Part shown: piece after piece, positions 40,335 through 49,162 of the stretch
Layout of the letters: each line of letters starts with the position of its first letter
How positions within the stretch are numbered: the first letter of the stretch is position 1
DNA from: JACCVL01 sp963704295
GTDB lineage: Bacteria > Actinomycetota > Actinomycetes > Propionibacteriales > Nocardioidaceae
Assembly: GCA_963704295.1 (NCBI GenBank)
Contig: OY969884.1
Location: 2,790,001-2,854,000 of the forward strand
Reading direction: 5' to 3'
Length of the DNA: 64,000 bases
Notes under the pieces: generated by a model
The model's input: only the letters and a program-made list of their open reading frames with translations
Databases searched by the model: none
What the model was told of the DNA's origin: nothing
Translations under genes and position numbers: made by a program

Positions 40335-41027
40335 ATGCTCATCGCCGGATTCCCCGCCGGTCCGTGGGGCACCAACTGCTGGGTCGCCGCCACCGCTGCG
40401 GGCGCCGAGTGCGTCGTCATCGACCCCGGGATGGACGCCGGCCCCGCTGTCGACGACATCGTCCGGGAGCACCGGCTCAAGCCGGTGGCGGTGCTCGTCA
40501 CCCACGGCCACATCGACCACATGTGGTCGGTGGCACCGGTCGCCGGCGCGCACGACATGGCGGCCTGGATCCACCCCGCCGACCGAGCGATGCTCACCGA
40601 CCCGATGGCCGGCATGTCCGCTGAGACGGCGGCGATGATGCTCGGCCACGACATGACCTTCGCGGAGCCGGACGATGTTCGCGAGCTGGCGGACGGGTCT
40701 CGCCTGGAGCTGGCGGGTCTCGAGATCGTCGTCGACCACGCCCCCGGCCACACGCCGGGCTCGGTGACCTTCCGCGCGCCGTACGACGGCACCGAGGATG
40801 TGCCGGAGGTGATGTTCTCCGGCGACCTGCTGTTCGCCGGGTCCATCGGCCGCACCGACCTGCCCGGCGGCGACTCGGCCGAGATGATGCGCAGCCTGGC
40901 CCGCACCGTGCTCCCGCTGGACGACCGGATCGTGGTGCTGCCCGGGCACGGCGAACAGACCAGCATCGGCGCCGAACGGGCCGGCAACCCGTTCCTGCGA
41001 CCGCTGCTGTCGCAGAGCACTGCATGA
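40335..41027 (+). CDS. MBL-fold metallohydrolase (glyoxalase II-like)
   Basis: A 230-residue binuclear metal hydrolase. The H-x-H-x-D-H motif is in VTHGHIDHMW (near 57). The further ligands are His in DHAPGHTPGSV (near 138), Asp in FSGDLLFAGSIGRTDLPGG (near 163) and His in LPGHGEQTSIGAE (near 204). The GRTDLPGGD signature is typical of the small glyoxalase II-like group, as in Rv2581c. Substrate is unknown; a thioester of mycothiol or glutathione-like thiols is possible. ATGA overlap with hisS, a conserved pairing. Confidence 0.88.
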   Translation: MLIAGFPAGPWGTNCWVAATAAGAECVVIDPGMDAGPAVDDIVREHRLKPVAVLVTHGHIDHMWSVAPVAGAHDMAAWIHPADRAMLTDPMAGMSAETAAMMLGHDMTFAEPDDVRELADGSRLELAGLEIVVDHAPGHTPGSVTFRAPYDGTEDVPEVMFSGDLLFAGSIGRTDLPGGDSAEMMRSLARTVLPLDDRIVVLPGHGEQTSIGAERAGNPFLRPLLSQSTA

Positions 41028-42388
41028 GCTCGGCGCGGACCAGGAGGCCGACCCCGCTGTCGGGCTTCCCCGAGTTCCTGCCGTCCCAGCGGGCCGCCGA
41101 GCTGGCCGTGCTCGACTCGCTCCGGGAGACCTTCGAGCTGCACGGCTTCTGCTCGGTCGAGACCCGTTCGGTGGAGCCGCTGGACCAGTTGCTGCGCAAG
41201 GGCGAGACCAGCAACGAGGTGTACGTGCTGCGTCGGCTGCAAGCCGCGGACGACGACGCCGACACGGGGGTCGGGCTGCACTTCGACCTGACCGTCCCGC
41301 TGGCCCGGTACGTGCTGGAGAACGCCGGCCGGCTCGAGTTCCCGTTCCGGCGGTACCAGATCCAGCGCTGCTGGCGGGGCGAGCGGCCCCAGGAGGGGCG
41401 GTACCGGGAGTTCACCCAGGCCGACATCGACATCATCGGCCGGGACGAGCTCGGCTCCGACGCCGACGTCGAGGTGACGGAGGTGATGGCCGAGGCGCTC
41501 AGCCGGCTCCCGCTCCCGCCAGTGACGCTGCAGATCAACAACCGCAAGCTGATCGAGGGCTTCTACCTCGGCCTCGGTGCCGACGACCCCGCGGCGGTCA
41601 TCCGCGCCGTGGACAAGCTCGACAAGCTGGGGCCGGCGGAGGTGCACCGGCTGCTCGTGGAGCAGCAGGGGCTGACCAGCGCACAGGCGGACCGGTGCCT
41701 CACGCTGGCCGCGATCAGCGGGACTGACGGCTCGGTCGCCGACGAGGTGCGCGCGCTCGGGGTCGAGCACCCGCTGCTGGAGGAGGGGCTGGACGCCCTG
41801 CTCCGAGCGCTGCGGGGAGCAGCGCACACCGCCTCCGACCGCTTCCGGGTCGTCGCCGACCTGCGCATCGCCCGCGGCCTGGACTACTACACCGGCACGG
41901 TGTTCGAGGGACGCACCGTCGAGCACGGAGCCCTGTCGGTCTGCGCCGGCGGCCGCTACGACGCGCTGGCGTCCGACGGCACGACCACCTACCCCGGCGT
42001 CGGCATCTCGCTCGGTGTCACCCGCCTGCTCGCCCCGCTGGTGGCCCGCGGCCTGGTGGACGCCGACCGCAGCGTGCCGTCGTGCGTCCTGGTCGCCCTG
42101 CCGGACGAGGGCAGCCGGGACGGCTGCCGCGACGTCGCTCGCCGGCTGCGGGGGCGCGGCGTGCCCACCGAGGTGGCCCCGACACCCAGCCGGTACGGCA
42201 AGCAGATCCGGTTCGCCGAGCGGCGCGGGATCCCCTACGTCTGGTTCCCCGCCGCGGACGGCGCCGGCCACCAGGTCAAGGACATCCGCACCGGCACGCA
42301 GATCGACGCCGACCCGGGGCAGTGGACCCCCCCGGTCGAGGACCTGCGCCCCCGCATTCGCACTACGACCACCGAGGAGCCGTCGTGA
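41024..42388 (+). CDS. hisS: Histidyl-tRNA synthetase
   Basis: Class II synthetase of 454 residues. HFDLTVPLARYV (near 86), the motif 2 region FRRYQIQRCWRGERPQEGRYREFTQAD (near 107-133), the histidine-A motif RGLDYYTGTVFE (near 285-296), GGRYDAL, and motif 3 GVGISLGVTRLL are all present. The C-terminal anticodon-binding domain (about 345-435) is normal. ATGA overlap with the MBL gene and GTGA overlap with aspS make one operon, as in mycobacteria. Confidence 0.95.
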   Translation: MSSARTRRPTPLSGFPEFLPSQRAAELAVLDSLRETFELHGFCSVETRSVEPLDQLLRKGETSNEVYVLRRLQAADDDADTGVGLHFDLTVPLARYVLENAGRLEFPFRRYQIQRCWRGERPQEGRYREFTQADIDIIGRDELGSDADVEVTEVMAEALSRLPLPPVTLQINNRKLIEGFYLGLGADDPAAVIRAVDKLDKLGPAEVHRLLVEQQGLTSAQADRCLTLAAISGTDGSVADEVRALGVEHPLLEEGLDALLRALRGAAHTASDRFRVVADLRIARGLDYYTGTVFEGRTVEHGALSVCAGGRYDALASDGTTTYPGVGISLGVTRLLAPLVARGLVDADRSVPSCVLVALPDEGSRDGCRDVARRLRGRGVPTEVAPTPSRYGKQIRFAERRGIPYVWFPAADGAGHQVKDIRTGTQIDADPGQWTPPVEDLRPRIRTTTTEEPS

Positions 42389-44241
42389 TCCGAAGTCATA
42401 CCGCCGGGAGCCTGCGTGCCGAGCACGTCGGCCAGGAGGTGACGCTTGCCGGCTGGGTGGCGCGGCGACGCGACCATGGCGGCGTGGCCTTCGTCGACCT
42501 GCGGGACTCCAGCGGGGTCGTGCAGGTGGTGATCCGCGACGAGGAGGTCGCCTCGCCACTGCGGTCGGAGTTCTGCCTGCGGGTGGTCGGCGAGGTCTCC
42601 GCCCGGCCCGCCGGCAACGCGAACCCGGCGCTTCCCACCGGCGAGATCGAGGTGGTCGCCCGCGGCGGGGTCGAGGGCGTGGAGGTGCTCAGCGAGGCGG
42701 CGGCGCTGCCGTTCCCGGTGGAGGAGCACCACACCACGCCGGTGGGGGAGGAGGTCCGGCTGCGGTACCGGTACCTCGACCTGCGCCGCCCCGAGATGGC
42801 CCGCGCGATCCGGCTGCGGGCCCGCGTCACCGAGCTGATCCGTGAGGTGATGGCCGCCAACGACTTCCTCGACGTCGAGACCCCGTACCTCACCCGGTCC
42901 ACCCCGGAGGGGGCCCGGGACTTCCTGGTCCCGGTCCGGCTGCAGCCGGGGCACTGGTACGCGCTGCCGCAGTCTCCCCAGCTGTTCAAGCAGCTGCTGA
43001 TGGTGGCCGGTCTCGAGCGGTACTACCAGATCGTCCGCTGCTTCCGGGATGAGGACTTCCGCGCCGACCGGCAGCCGGAGTTCACCCAGCTCGACGTCGA
43101 GCTCAGCTTCGCCGACACCGACGACGTCATCGCGCTCACCGAGCAGGTGCTGGCCCGGCTGTGGGCCGACGTGCTCGGCGTCCAGGTCAGCACCCCGTTC
43201 CGGCGGATGACGCACGCGGAGGCACTGCGTCGCTTCGGGATCGACCGGCCGGACCTTCGGTTCGGCTGCGAGCTGGTCGACCTGACCGGCTTCTTCGCCG
43301 ACACCCCGTTCCGAGTGTTCCAGCGCGCCGACCGGACGGACTGGCACGTCGGGGCCGTCGTCATGCCCGGTGGCGCCGCGCAGTCCCGCAAGCAGCTGGA
43401 CGGCTGGCAGGAGTGGGCCCGCTCCCGCGGCGCCAAGGGCCTCGCCTACGTGCTGGTCGCCGCGACCGACGGTGCTGACGGTGCTGACGGTGCTGACGGT
43501 GCCGACGGGACGGACGGGACTGCTGCGGCGCCGACACTCGGCGGACCGATCGCGAAGAACCTGTCCGAGGCCGAGCGGGCCGGGCTCGTCGACGCGGTCG
43601 GGGCCCGGCCGGGAGACTGTGTGTTCCTGGCCGCCGGGCCGCGGTCCGAGGCGCTCGCCCTGCTGGCCGCGACCCGGCTCGAGGTGGGCGCGCGCTGCGA
43701 CCTGATCGACCACGACCGGTGGGAGTTCTGCTGGGTGCTGGACTTCCCGATGTTCGAGCCGGCTGAGCGCCCCGACGGAAGCACCGGCTGGACGGCGGTG
43801 CACCACCCGTTCACCGCCCCGGTGGCCGCGGACGTCGCGGGCTTCCACGAGCGCCCTGGCGAGGCGCTGTCCCGCGCCTACGACATCGTGCTCAACGGCA
43901 CCGAGCTCGGCGGGGGCAGCATCCGGATCCACCGCGCCGACGTGCAGCAGCGGGTGTTCGACGTGATCGGGCTGGGACCGGACGAGGCGCGCACCCAGTT
44001 CGGCTTCCTGCTCGACGCGTTCGACTACGGTCCGCCGCCGCACGGGGGGATCGCGATCGGTCTCGACCGGCTGTGCGCCCTGATGGCTGGGGTGGGCTCC
44101 ATCCGGGACGTCATCGCGTTCCCCAAGACCGCCTCCGGCGGAGACCCGCTGACCGGGGCGCCGAGCCCCATCACCGCGGCGCAACGGCGCGAGGCGGGGG
44201 TGGACGCGACGCCCGCCGGCCCCGCGTTTGCTCACGAATGA
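42385..44241 (+). CDS. aspS: Aspartyl-tRNA synthetase
   Basis: Bacterial-type AspRS of 618 residues. N-terminal OB fold (AEHVGQEVTLAGWVARRRDHGGVAFVDLRD); the flipping-loop region; motif 2 CFRDEDFRADRQPEFTQLD; GAD insert; GGGSIRIHRADVQ; and motif 3 GIAIGLDRLCALM. Within the GAD domain region (about residues 360-380) is a low-complexity stretch of Asp-Gly-Ala repeats encoded by a 9-bp tandem repeat. That stretch is not part of the standard enzyme. The GTG start overlaps the hisS stop. The end of the gene forms a perfect 7-bp hairpin across the stop codon. Confidence 0.94.
   Translation: MIRSHTAGSLRAEHVGQEVTLAGWVARRRDHGGVAFVDLRDSSGVVQVVIRDEEVASPLRSEFCLRVVGEVSARPAGNANPALPTGEIEVVARGGVEGVEVLSEAAALPFPVEEHHTTPVGEEVRLRYRYLDLRRPEMARAIRLRARVTELIREVMAANDFLDVETPYLTRSTPEGARDFLVPVRLQPGHWYALPQSPQLFKQLLMVAGLERYYQIVRCFRDEDFRADRQPEFTQLDVELSFADTDDVIALTEQVLARLWADVLGVQVSTPFRRMTHAEALRRFGIDRPDLRFGCELVDLTGFFADTPFRVFQRADRTDWHVGAVVMPGGAAQSRKQLDGWQEWARSRGAKGLAYVLVAATDGADGADGADGADGTDGTAAAPTLGGPIAKNLSEAERAGLVDAVGARPGDCVFLAAGPRSEALALLAATRLEVGARCDLIDHDRWEFCWVLDFPMFEPAERPDGSTGWTAVHHPFTAPVAADVAGFHERPGEALSRAYDIVLNGTELGGGSIRIHRADVQQRVFDVIGLGPDEARTQFGFLLDAFDYGPPPHGGIAIGLDRLCALMAGVGSIRDVIAFPKTASGGDPLTGAPSPITAAQRREAGVDATPAGPAFAHE
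43468..43510 (+). repeat. 9-bp tandem repeat in aspS
   Basis: The unit GACGGTGCT occurs about four times, then decays into GACGGGACG. It encodes Asp-Gly-Ala/Thr. The same unit, as GACGGTGCC, recurs near the 3' end of alaS. Confidence 0.88.
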
Positions 44242-44245
44242 GCAA
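44228..44245. repeat. Perfect palindrome across the aspS stop
   Basis: TTGCTCA-CGAA-TGAGCAA: 7-bp arms, 4-nt spacer, covering the TGA of aspS. There is no U tract, so termination is doubtful. It could equally be an operator for the transporter operon starting 143 nt on. Confidence 0.55.
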
Positions 44246-44388
44246 CGATCCGGCCTGCCTCTGGTGACGAGGCTCGCCGCGACCCCGAACGCGTGCCAGG
44301 GTGTCCCCGGCGCCGACGACTGTGTCGACGCTGACATCTCTCGCAGCACCGGGCGCTCCGCCGCGGTCGCTAACGATCAGGAGGACTC

Positions 44389-46011
44389 ATGGGGCGACGA
44401 ACATCGCGCCGGCTGGTGGCTGGCCTCGCGGCCGTCACCTTGCTCACCGCGGCCTGCGGTGGGGGCGACGACGGGGGAAGCAGCAGCGACGGGGGTGAAG
44501 GCAGCGCCCCGACGGGCGGCAGCTTCAGCGCCCAGATCGGTGAGCCGTCCTTCATGGCTCCCACGGCGAACTGCTACGAGTCGGAGTGCTCGCAGGTCCT
44601 GAGCATGCTCTACACCGGACTGTTGCGCATCGACCCCGAGACCTCCGAGCAGGTGCTGGACGTCGCAGAGTCGATCGAGTCCGAGGACGGCCTGGTCTGG
44701 ACGATCAAGCTGAACGAGGGCTGGAAGTTCCACAACGGCGAGCCGGTGGACGCCGAGGCCTTCGTCCGGGCGTGGAACTACAGCGCCTACGGCCCCAACG
44801 CCACCCAGACCGGCTTCTTCTTCAGCCCGGTCGAGGGCTACGACGACCTGCAGGGCGAGAAGCCCAAGGCCGAGGAGATGTCCGGCCTGAAGGCGGTCGA
44901 CGACACCACCATCGAGGTCACCCTGAGCGAGGCGTTCTCGCAGTGGCCGCTGGTGATGAGCTACACCCCGGCGTTCGCGCCGATGGCGCAGGAGTGCCTG
45001 GACGACATCAAGGCGTGCAACGAGACCCCGATCGGCAACGGTCCGTACCAGATCAGCGGCTCGTGGGAGCACAACAAGGGCATCACCGTCGAGCGCTACG
45101 ACGACTACCAGGGCGAGGACGTCGGCAACGCCGACCAGATCGAGTTCAAGATCTACGGCAACCCGGCCACCGCCTTCCGTGACTGGCAGGCCGGCAACCT
45201 TGACATCGTGTCGCCCGACCCGACGCAGGTCCCGCAGGCCGAGGCGCTGGCCGGCGACCGGGTGGTGCAGGTGGACAGCGGTTCGTTCGCCTACTTCGGC
45301 TTCCCGTTCTACGAGGAGGCGTTCCAGGACATCCGGATCCGTCAGGCGCTGTCGCTGGCCATCGACCGGCAGACCATCATCGACCGGGTGCTCAACGGGC
45401 TCTACAGTCCGGCCGGTGACGTGATCGCGCCGTTCGTCCCGGGTAGCCGCACCGACGCCTGCCAGTACTGCAAGTACGACCCGGAGGAGGCCAAGCGCCT
45501 GTACGACGAGGCCGGCGGCATCCCCGGCGACACCGTCAACATCTGGTTCAACAACGACGGTGGACACGAGCAGTGGGTGCAGGCGATGGCCAACGGCTGG
45601 CGCACCGACCTCGGCCTGGACTACGAGTTCAAGTCGCAGCCGTTCACGCCGTACCTGGCCGCGCTCGGCGAGGGCAAGGCGGACGGGCCGTACCGGCTCG
45701 GCTGGCTGCCCGACTACCCGTCGCCGGAGAACTACCTCGACCCGATCTACGGTGAGGGCAGCTCGAACTACGGCCAGTGGTCCGGGCCGGCGCACGAGGA
45801 GTTCCTCGACCTTGTTGCCGAAGGTGACGCCGCAGCCAGCGTCGAGGAGGGCATCGGGTCCTACCAGGCGGCCGCCGACGTCGTCCTCGAGGAGCTGCCG
45901 GTCATCCCGCTGTGGTTCGGCCAGACGTTCATCGTCTACTCGGAGAACGTCGACAACGTTGGCTACTCGCCGCTCGAGCAGGTCCTGCTCGACGAGGTGA
46001 CCGTCAACTGA
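44389..46011 (+). CDS. Peptide ABC transporter substrate-binding lipoprotein
   Basis: A 540-residue family 5 solute-binding protein (DppA/OppA type). The lipoprotein signal ends LTAACGGG, with the lipid-bearing Cys at residue 22; an acidic Ser/Gly linker follows. The SBP_bac_5 core has LNEGWKFHNGEPVDAEAFVRAWNYSAYG (near 109-136) and FVPGSRTDACQYCKYDPEEAKRLYDEAGG (near 347-375), with two Cys likely disulfide-bonded. Substrate, peptides by family, is not proven. ATG with AGGAGGAC. It is separated from the permease genes by a strong hairpin, typical of operons where the binding protein is made in excess. Confidence 0.9.
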   Translation: MGRRTSRRLVAGLAAVTLLTAACGGGDDGGSSSDGGEGSAPTGGSFSAQIGEPSFMAPTANCYESECSQVLSMLYTGLLRIDPETSEQVLDVAESIESEDGLVWTIKLNEGWKFHNGEPVDAEAFVRAWNYSAYGPNATQTGFFFSPVEGYDDLQGEKPKAEEMSGLKAVDDTTIEVTLSEAFSQWPLVMSYTPAFAPMAQECLDDIKACNETPIGNGPYQISGSWEHNKGITVERYDDYQGEDVGNADQIEFKIYGNPATAFRDWQAGNLDIVSPDPTQVPQAEALAGDRVVQVDSGSFAYFGFPFYEEAFQDIRIRQALSLAIDRQTIIDRVLNGLYSPAGDVIAPFVPGSRTDACQYCKYDPEEAKRLYDEAGGIPGDTVNIWFNNDGGHEQWVQAMANGWRTDLGLDYEFKSQPFTPYLAALGEGKADGPYRLGWLPDYPSPENYLDPIYGEGSSNYGQWSGPAHEEFLDLVAEGDAAASVEEGIGSYQAAADVVLEELPVIPLWFGQTFIVYSENVDNVGYSPLEQVLLDEVTVN

Positions 46012-46023
46012 CGCACGACTGAC

Positions 46024-46061
46024 GGTGCGGGTCCGGGAGCGGCTGCTCCCGGGCCCGCACC
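46024..46061 (+). terminator. 17-bp perfect hairpin after the binding-protein gene
   Basis: GGTGCGGGTCCGGGAGC pairs fully with its downstream partner across a GGCT loop (16 Watson-Crick pairs and one G-U). No U-run follows. It probably protects the upstream mRNA or partly terminates before the permease genes. Confidence 0.65.
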
Positions 46062-46125
46062 TCATGTCGACCGCGGGGCATCCGAGGCATAGGCTCCGAG
46101 CACCCGCACGACGGAGGAAACATCC

Positions 46126-47127
46126 ATGGGTCGGTACACAGCGAGACGGGTGCTCCAGTTCGTGCCCGTTCTCTTCGGGACGATGTTCCTGCTGCACTAC
46201 CTGCAGTCGCTGTCGTTCCAGATCAACGGCAACCCGATCCGCGCCCTCTTCGGCGACCGCCAGCCGCCGCCGGAGACGCTGGACGCGATCACCCGCTCCT
46301 TCGGGCTGGACAATCCCTGCCTCAACCAGCTCGGAAATCCCTGCTTCGGCATGTTCTTCGAGCGGCTCGGCAACTACGCCCAGGGTGACTTCGGCGTGGA
46401 CTTCACCCTGCAGCCGATCACCGACCTGCTCGCGCAGGCCGCGCCGATCACGCTGCGCCTGACCCTTATCGCGATCGTCTTCGAGGCGGTCGTGGGCATC
46501 CTCGCCGGCGTGGTGGCCGGCATCCGCAAGGACCGGTTCGCCGACAACTTCGTCCGGATCTCCACCGTCCTGGTCATCTCGGTGCCCGTCTTCGTGCTCG
46601 GAGTGCTGGTGCAGATCTTCGCCGGCCTCTACCTCGGCACCTGGCTGGAGGACCGTGGAGCGCCGGAGTGGCTCACCGCGGCGTTCCAGGTCAGCTACCA
46701 GGCCGACCACCCCTGGGCCAGCCTGGTGGTGCCCGGTGTGGTGCTCGGCGCGTTCTCGCTCGGCTTCATCGCCCGGCTGACCCGGACCAGCCTGATCGAG
46801 ACGCTGCGGGCCGACTACGTGCGCACCGCACGGGCAAAGGGCCTGCGGCCGACCTCCGTGGTGGGGGTACACGCGCTGCGCAACTCGCTGATCCCGGTGC
46901 TGACCTACATCGGCATCGACGTCGGTGCACTGATGGGCGGGGCGCTGGTCACCGAGGGGATCTTCAACATCCCCGGCATCGGCGGGCTCACGTTCCAGTC
47001 GGTGCGGCAGGGGGAGACCCCGGTGGTGATCGCCGTGGTCACCCTGCTGACGCTCGTCTTCCTCGCCACCAGCCTGCTCGTCGACCTGCTGTATGCCGTC
47101 CTCGACCCCCGGATCCGCTATGACTGA
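46126..47127 (+). CDS. Peptide ABC transporter permease, DppB type
   Basis: A 333-residue permease. The family start MGRYTARRVLQFVPVLFGTMFLLHYL contains helix 1. A periplasmic loop with two Cys in PCLNQLGNPCFG (near 65) is an extra feature. The EAA loop is VRTARAKGLRPTSVVGVHALRNSLIPVLTYIG (near 230-262), with the conserved Gly. About six helices. ATG with GGAGGAAAC. It overlaps the DppC gene by 8 nt (ATGACTGA). Confidence 0.92.
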   Translation: MGRYTARRVLQFVPVLFGTMFLLHYLQSLSFQINGNPIRALFGDRQPPPETLDAITRSFGLDNPCLNQLGNPCFGMFFERLGNYAQGDFGVDFTLQPITDLLAQAAPITLRLTLIAIVFEAVVGILAGVVAGIRKDRFADNFVRISTVLVISVPVFVLGVLVQIFAGLYLGTWLEDRGAPEWLTAAFQVSYQADHPWASLVVPGVVLGAFSLGFIARLTRTSLIETLRADYVRTARAKGLRPTSVVGVHALRNSLIPVLTYIGIDVGALMGGALVTEGIFNIPGIGGLTFQSVRQGETPVVIAVVTLLTLVFLATSLLVDLLYAVLDPRIRYD

Positions 47128-48061
47128 GACCGAGCACCAGACCTCGGGGCAGCCCGGCAAGGCCGGGGGCGCGCCCAAAGCCACCGCCGGGAAGCCGGAC
47201 AGGAAGAAGGAGCGCAGCGCCAGCCTGTGGGCCGACGCCTGGCGCGAGCTCTACCACAACCCGATCTTCCTGCTGTCCGCCGTGATGGTGCTCGTCGTGC
47301 TCACGATGGCGGCGTTCCCGAGCCTGTGGACGGACGCCGACCCGGAGAAGTGCGTCCTGCTCGAGAACAACCAGGGACCGAGCGACGCGCACATCTTCGG
47401 CACGACCGTGCAGGGCTGCGACATGTACGCGCACGTGATCTACGGCGCCCGGCCGTCGATCATCATCGCGGTGATCGTCACCGCGGCCAGCGTGCTGATC
47501 GGTGCCGCGATGGGGATCGCGGCCGGCTACTACGGGGGCTGGACCGACACCATCCTGTCCAGGATCACCGACGTCTTCCTCGGGCTGCCTTTCATCCTCG
47601 GCGCGCTGGTGTTCCTGGCCCTGCTCGGCGAGCAGAACATCTGGACGGTGACCATCGTCCTGATCATCCTGGGCTGGTCGGGCATCACGCGGATCATGCG
47701 CGGGGCGGTGATCTCCGCCAAGTCCCAGGACTACGTCGAGGCGGCCCGCGCGCTCGGGGCGTCGAACATCTCGATCATCATGCGGCACATCATCCCGAAC
47801 TCGATGGCGCCGGTGATCGTGCTGGCCACGCTGTATCTCGGGACCTTCGTGTCCGCCGAGTCCACGCTGACGTTCCTTGGGGTCGGCTTGCAGCTGCCCG
47901 AGATCTCCTGGGGGATCACCATCGCCGAGGGGCAGTTGCTGGCGGTCGGCGGCTTCCCGCACCTGCTGATCTACCCGTGCGCGGCGCTGATCGTGACCGT
48001 GCTCAGCTTCGTCCTGCTCGGCGACGCCCTGCGCGACGCCCTCGACCCGAGAGGCCGCTAG
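47120..48061 (+). CDS. Peptide ABC transporter permease, DppC type
   Basis: A 313-residue permease. The charged Gly/Lys-rich cytoplasmic N-terminus (about 1-38) precedes helix 1. HIFGTTVQGCDMYAHVIYGARPSI replaces the usual FGTDxxGRDxxSRxxYGxRxSL motif of DppC. The EAA loop is DYVEAARALGASNISIIMRHIIPNSMAPVIV (near 207-237). The C-terminus GDALRDALDPRGR is the family's normal end. The TAG stop is 3 nt before the ATPase ATG. Confidence 0.92.
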   Translation: MTETEHQTSGQPGKAGGAPKATAGKPDRKKERSASLWADAWRELYHNPIFLLSAVMVLVVLTMAAFPSLWTDADPEKCVLLENNQGPSDAHIFGTTVQGCDMYAHVIYGARPSIIIAVIVTAASVLIGAAMGIAAGYYGGWTDTILSRITDVFLGLPFILGALVFLALLGEQNIWTVTIVLIILGWSGITRIMRGAVISAKSQDYVEAARALGASNISIIMRHIIPNSMAPVIVLATLYLGTFVSAESTLTFLGVGLQLPEISWGITIAEGQLLAVGGFPHLLIYPCAALIVTVLSFVLLGDALRDALDPRGR

Positions 48062-48064
48062 GAG

Positions 48065-49162
48065 ATGAGCACCCAGACCGACGCCAGCCGGGGCGACGAC
48101 ACGGTCGGCTACGGCGGCAGCAAGGGCCGGACCCGCCGCACGAGGTCCGTCCCGTCCGAGTTCGCCGGCTTCGACCCGTCCGCCCCGTTGCTCGACGTCG
48201 AGAACCTGCAGGTGGAGTTCCGCACCCGCGACGGTGTCGCGCACGCCATCAACGGCGCCAGCTTCACCCTCGCCGAGGGGGAGACCCTCGGCATCCTCGG
48301 TGAGTCCGGGTGCGGCAAGAGCGTGACCGCCCAGGCGATCATGGGCATCCTGGACACGCCGCCCGCGCACGTCGCCGGTGGCCGGATCTCGCTGCGCGGC
48401 GTGGACCTGCTCACCCTGCCGGCCGAGACGCGCCGGCGGGTGCGGGCGGAGCGGGTTGCCATCGTGTTCCAGGACGCGCTGTCGGCGCTGAACCCCGTGT
48501 TCACGGTGGGCTGGCAGCTCGGTGAGCTGTATCGCAAGCACCGCGGCTACTCCAAGCAGGAGGCCCGCAAGGAGGCGGTCCGCCTGCTCGACCTGGTCGG
48601 GATCCCGGCCGCCGCTGACCGGGTCAACGACTTCCCGCACCAGTTCTCCGGCGGGATGCGGCAGCGGGTGATGATCGCGATGGCGCTGGCGCTCGACCCC
48701 GACGTGCTGATCGCGGACGAACCCACCACCGCTCTCGACGTGACCGTGCAGGCGCAGATCATGAAGCTGCTCGCGGACTTGCAGGCCGAGCGCAACATGG
48801 GCCTGATCCTGATCACCCACGACATGGGCGTGGTCGCGGACGTGGCGGACAAGATCTGCGTGATGTACGCCGGCCGGATCGTGGAGCGGGCCGACGTGCA
48901 CAGCATCTACGCCAACCCGGCGCACCCGTACACGAAGGCGTTGCTGGAGTCGATCCCCCGGGTGGACCTGAAGGGCCAACAGCTGGCCTCGATCGAGGGC
49001 CTGCCCCCGACGCTGACCGCCCTTCCGCCAGGGTGCTCTTTCCACCCCCGGTGCCGGTATGCCAAGGACCGCTGCACGACCGACGACCCGCCGCTGTACG
49101 ACGTCGACTCGGCGCGGCAGAGCGCCTGCCACTACTACGAGGAGGTGCTCGCGGATGACTGA
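48065..49162 (+). CDS. Peptide ABC transporter ATPase, DppD type
   Basis: A 365-residue ATP-binding subunit. A charged N-terminal extension (about 1-40) precedes the domain. Walker A is GESGCGKSVTAQ (near 79), signature FSGGMRQRVMIAMAL (near 194), Walker B VLIADEPTTALDVT (near 216). The C-terminal oligopeptide/dipeptide domain has PPGCSFHPRCRYAKDRC, whose Cys cluster may bind an Fe-S centre or zinc. ATG with GGAG in TAGGAGATG is close; translation is likely coupled to DppC. It overlaps the next ATPase by 8 nt. Confidence 0.93.
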   Translation: MSTQTDASRGDDTVGYGGSKGRTRRTRSVPSEFAGFDPSAPLLDVENLQVEFRTRDGVAHAINGASFTLAEGETLGILGESGCGKSVTAQAIMGILDTPPAHVAGGRISLRGVDLLTLPAETRRRVRAERVAIVFQDALSALNPVFTVGWQLGELYRKHRGYSKQEARKEAVRLLDLVGIPAAADRVNDFPHQFSGGMRQRVMIAMALALDPDVLIADEPTTALDVTVQAQIMKLLADLQAERNMGLILITHDMGVVADVADKICVMYAGRIVERADVHSIYANPAHPYTKALLESIPRVDLKGQQLASIEGLPPTLTALPPGCSFHPRCRYAKDRCTTDDPPLYDVDSARQSACHYYEEVLADD

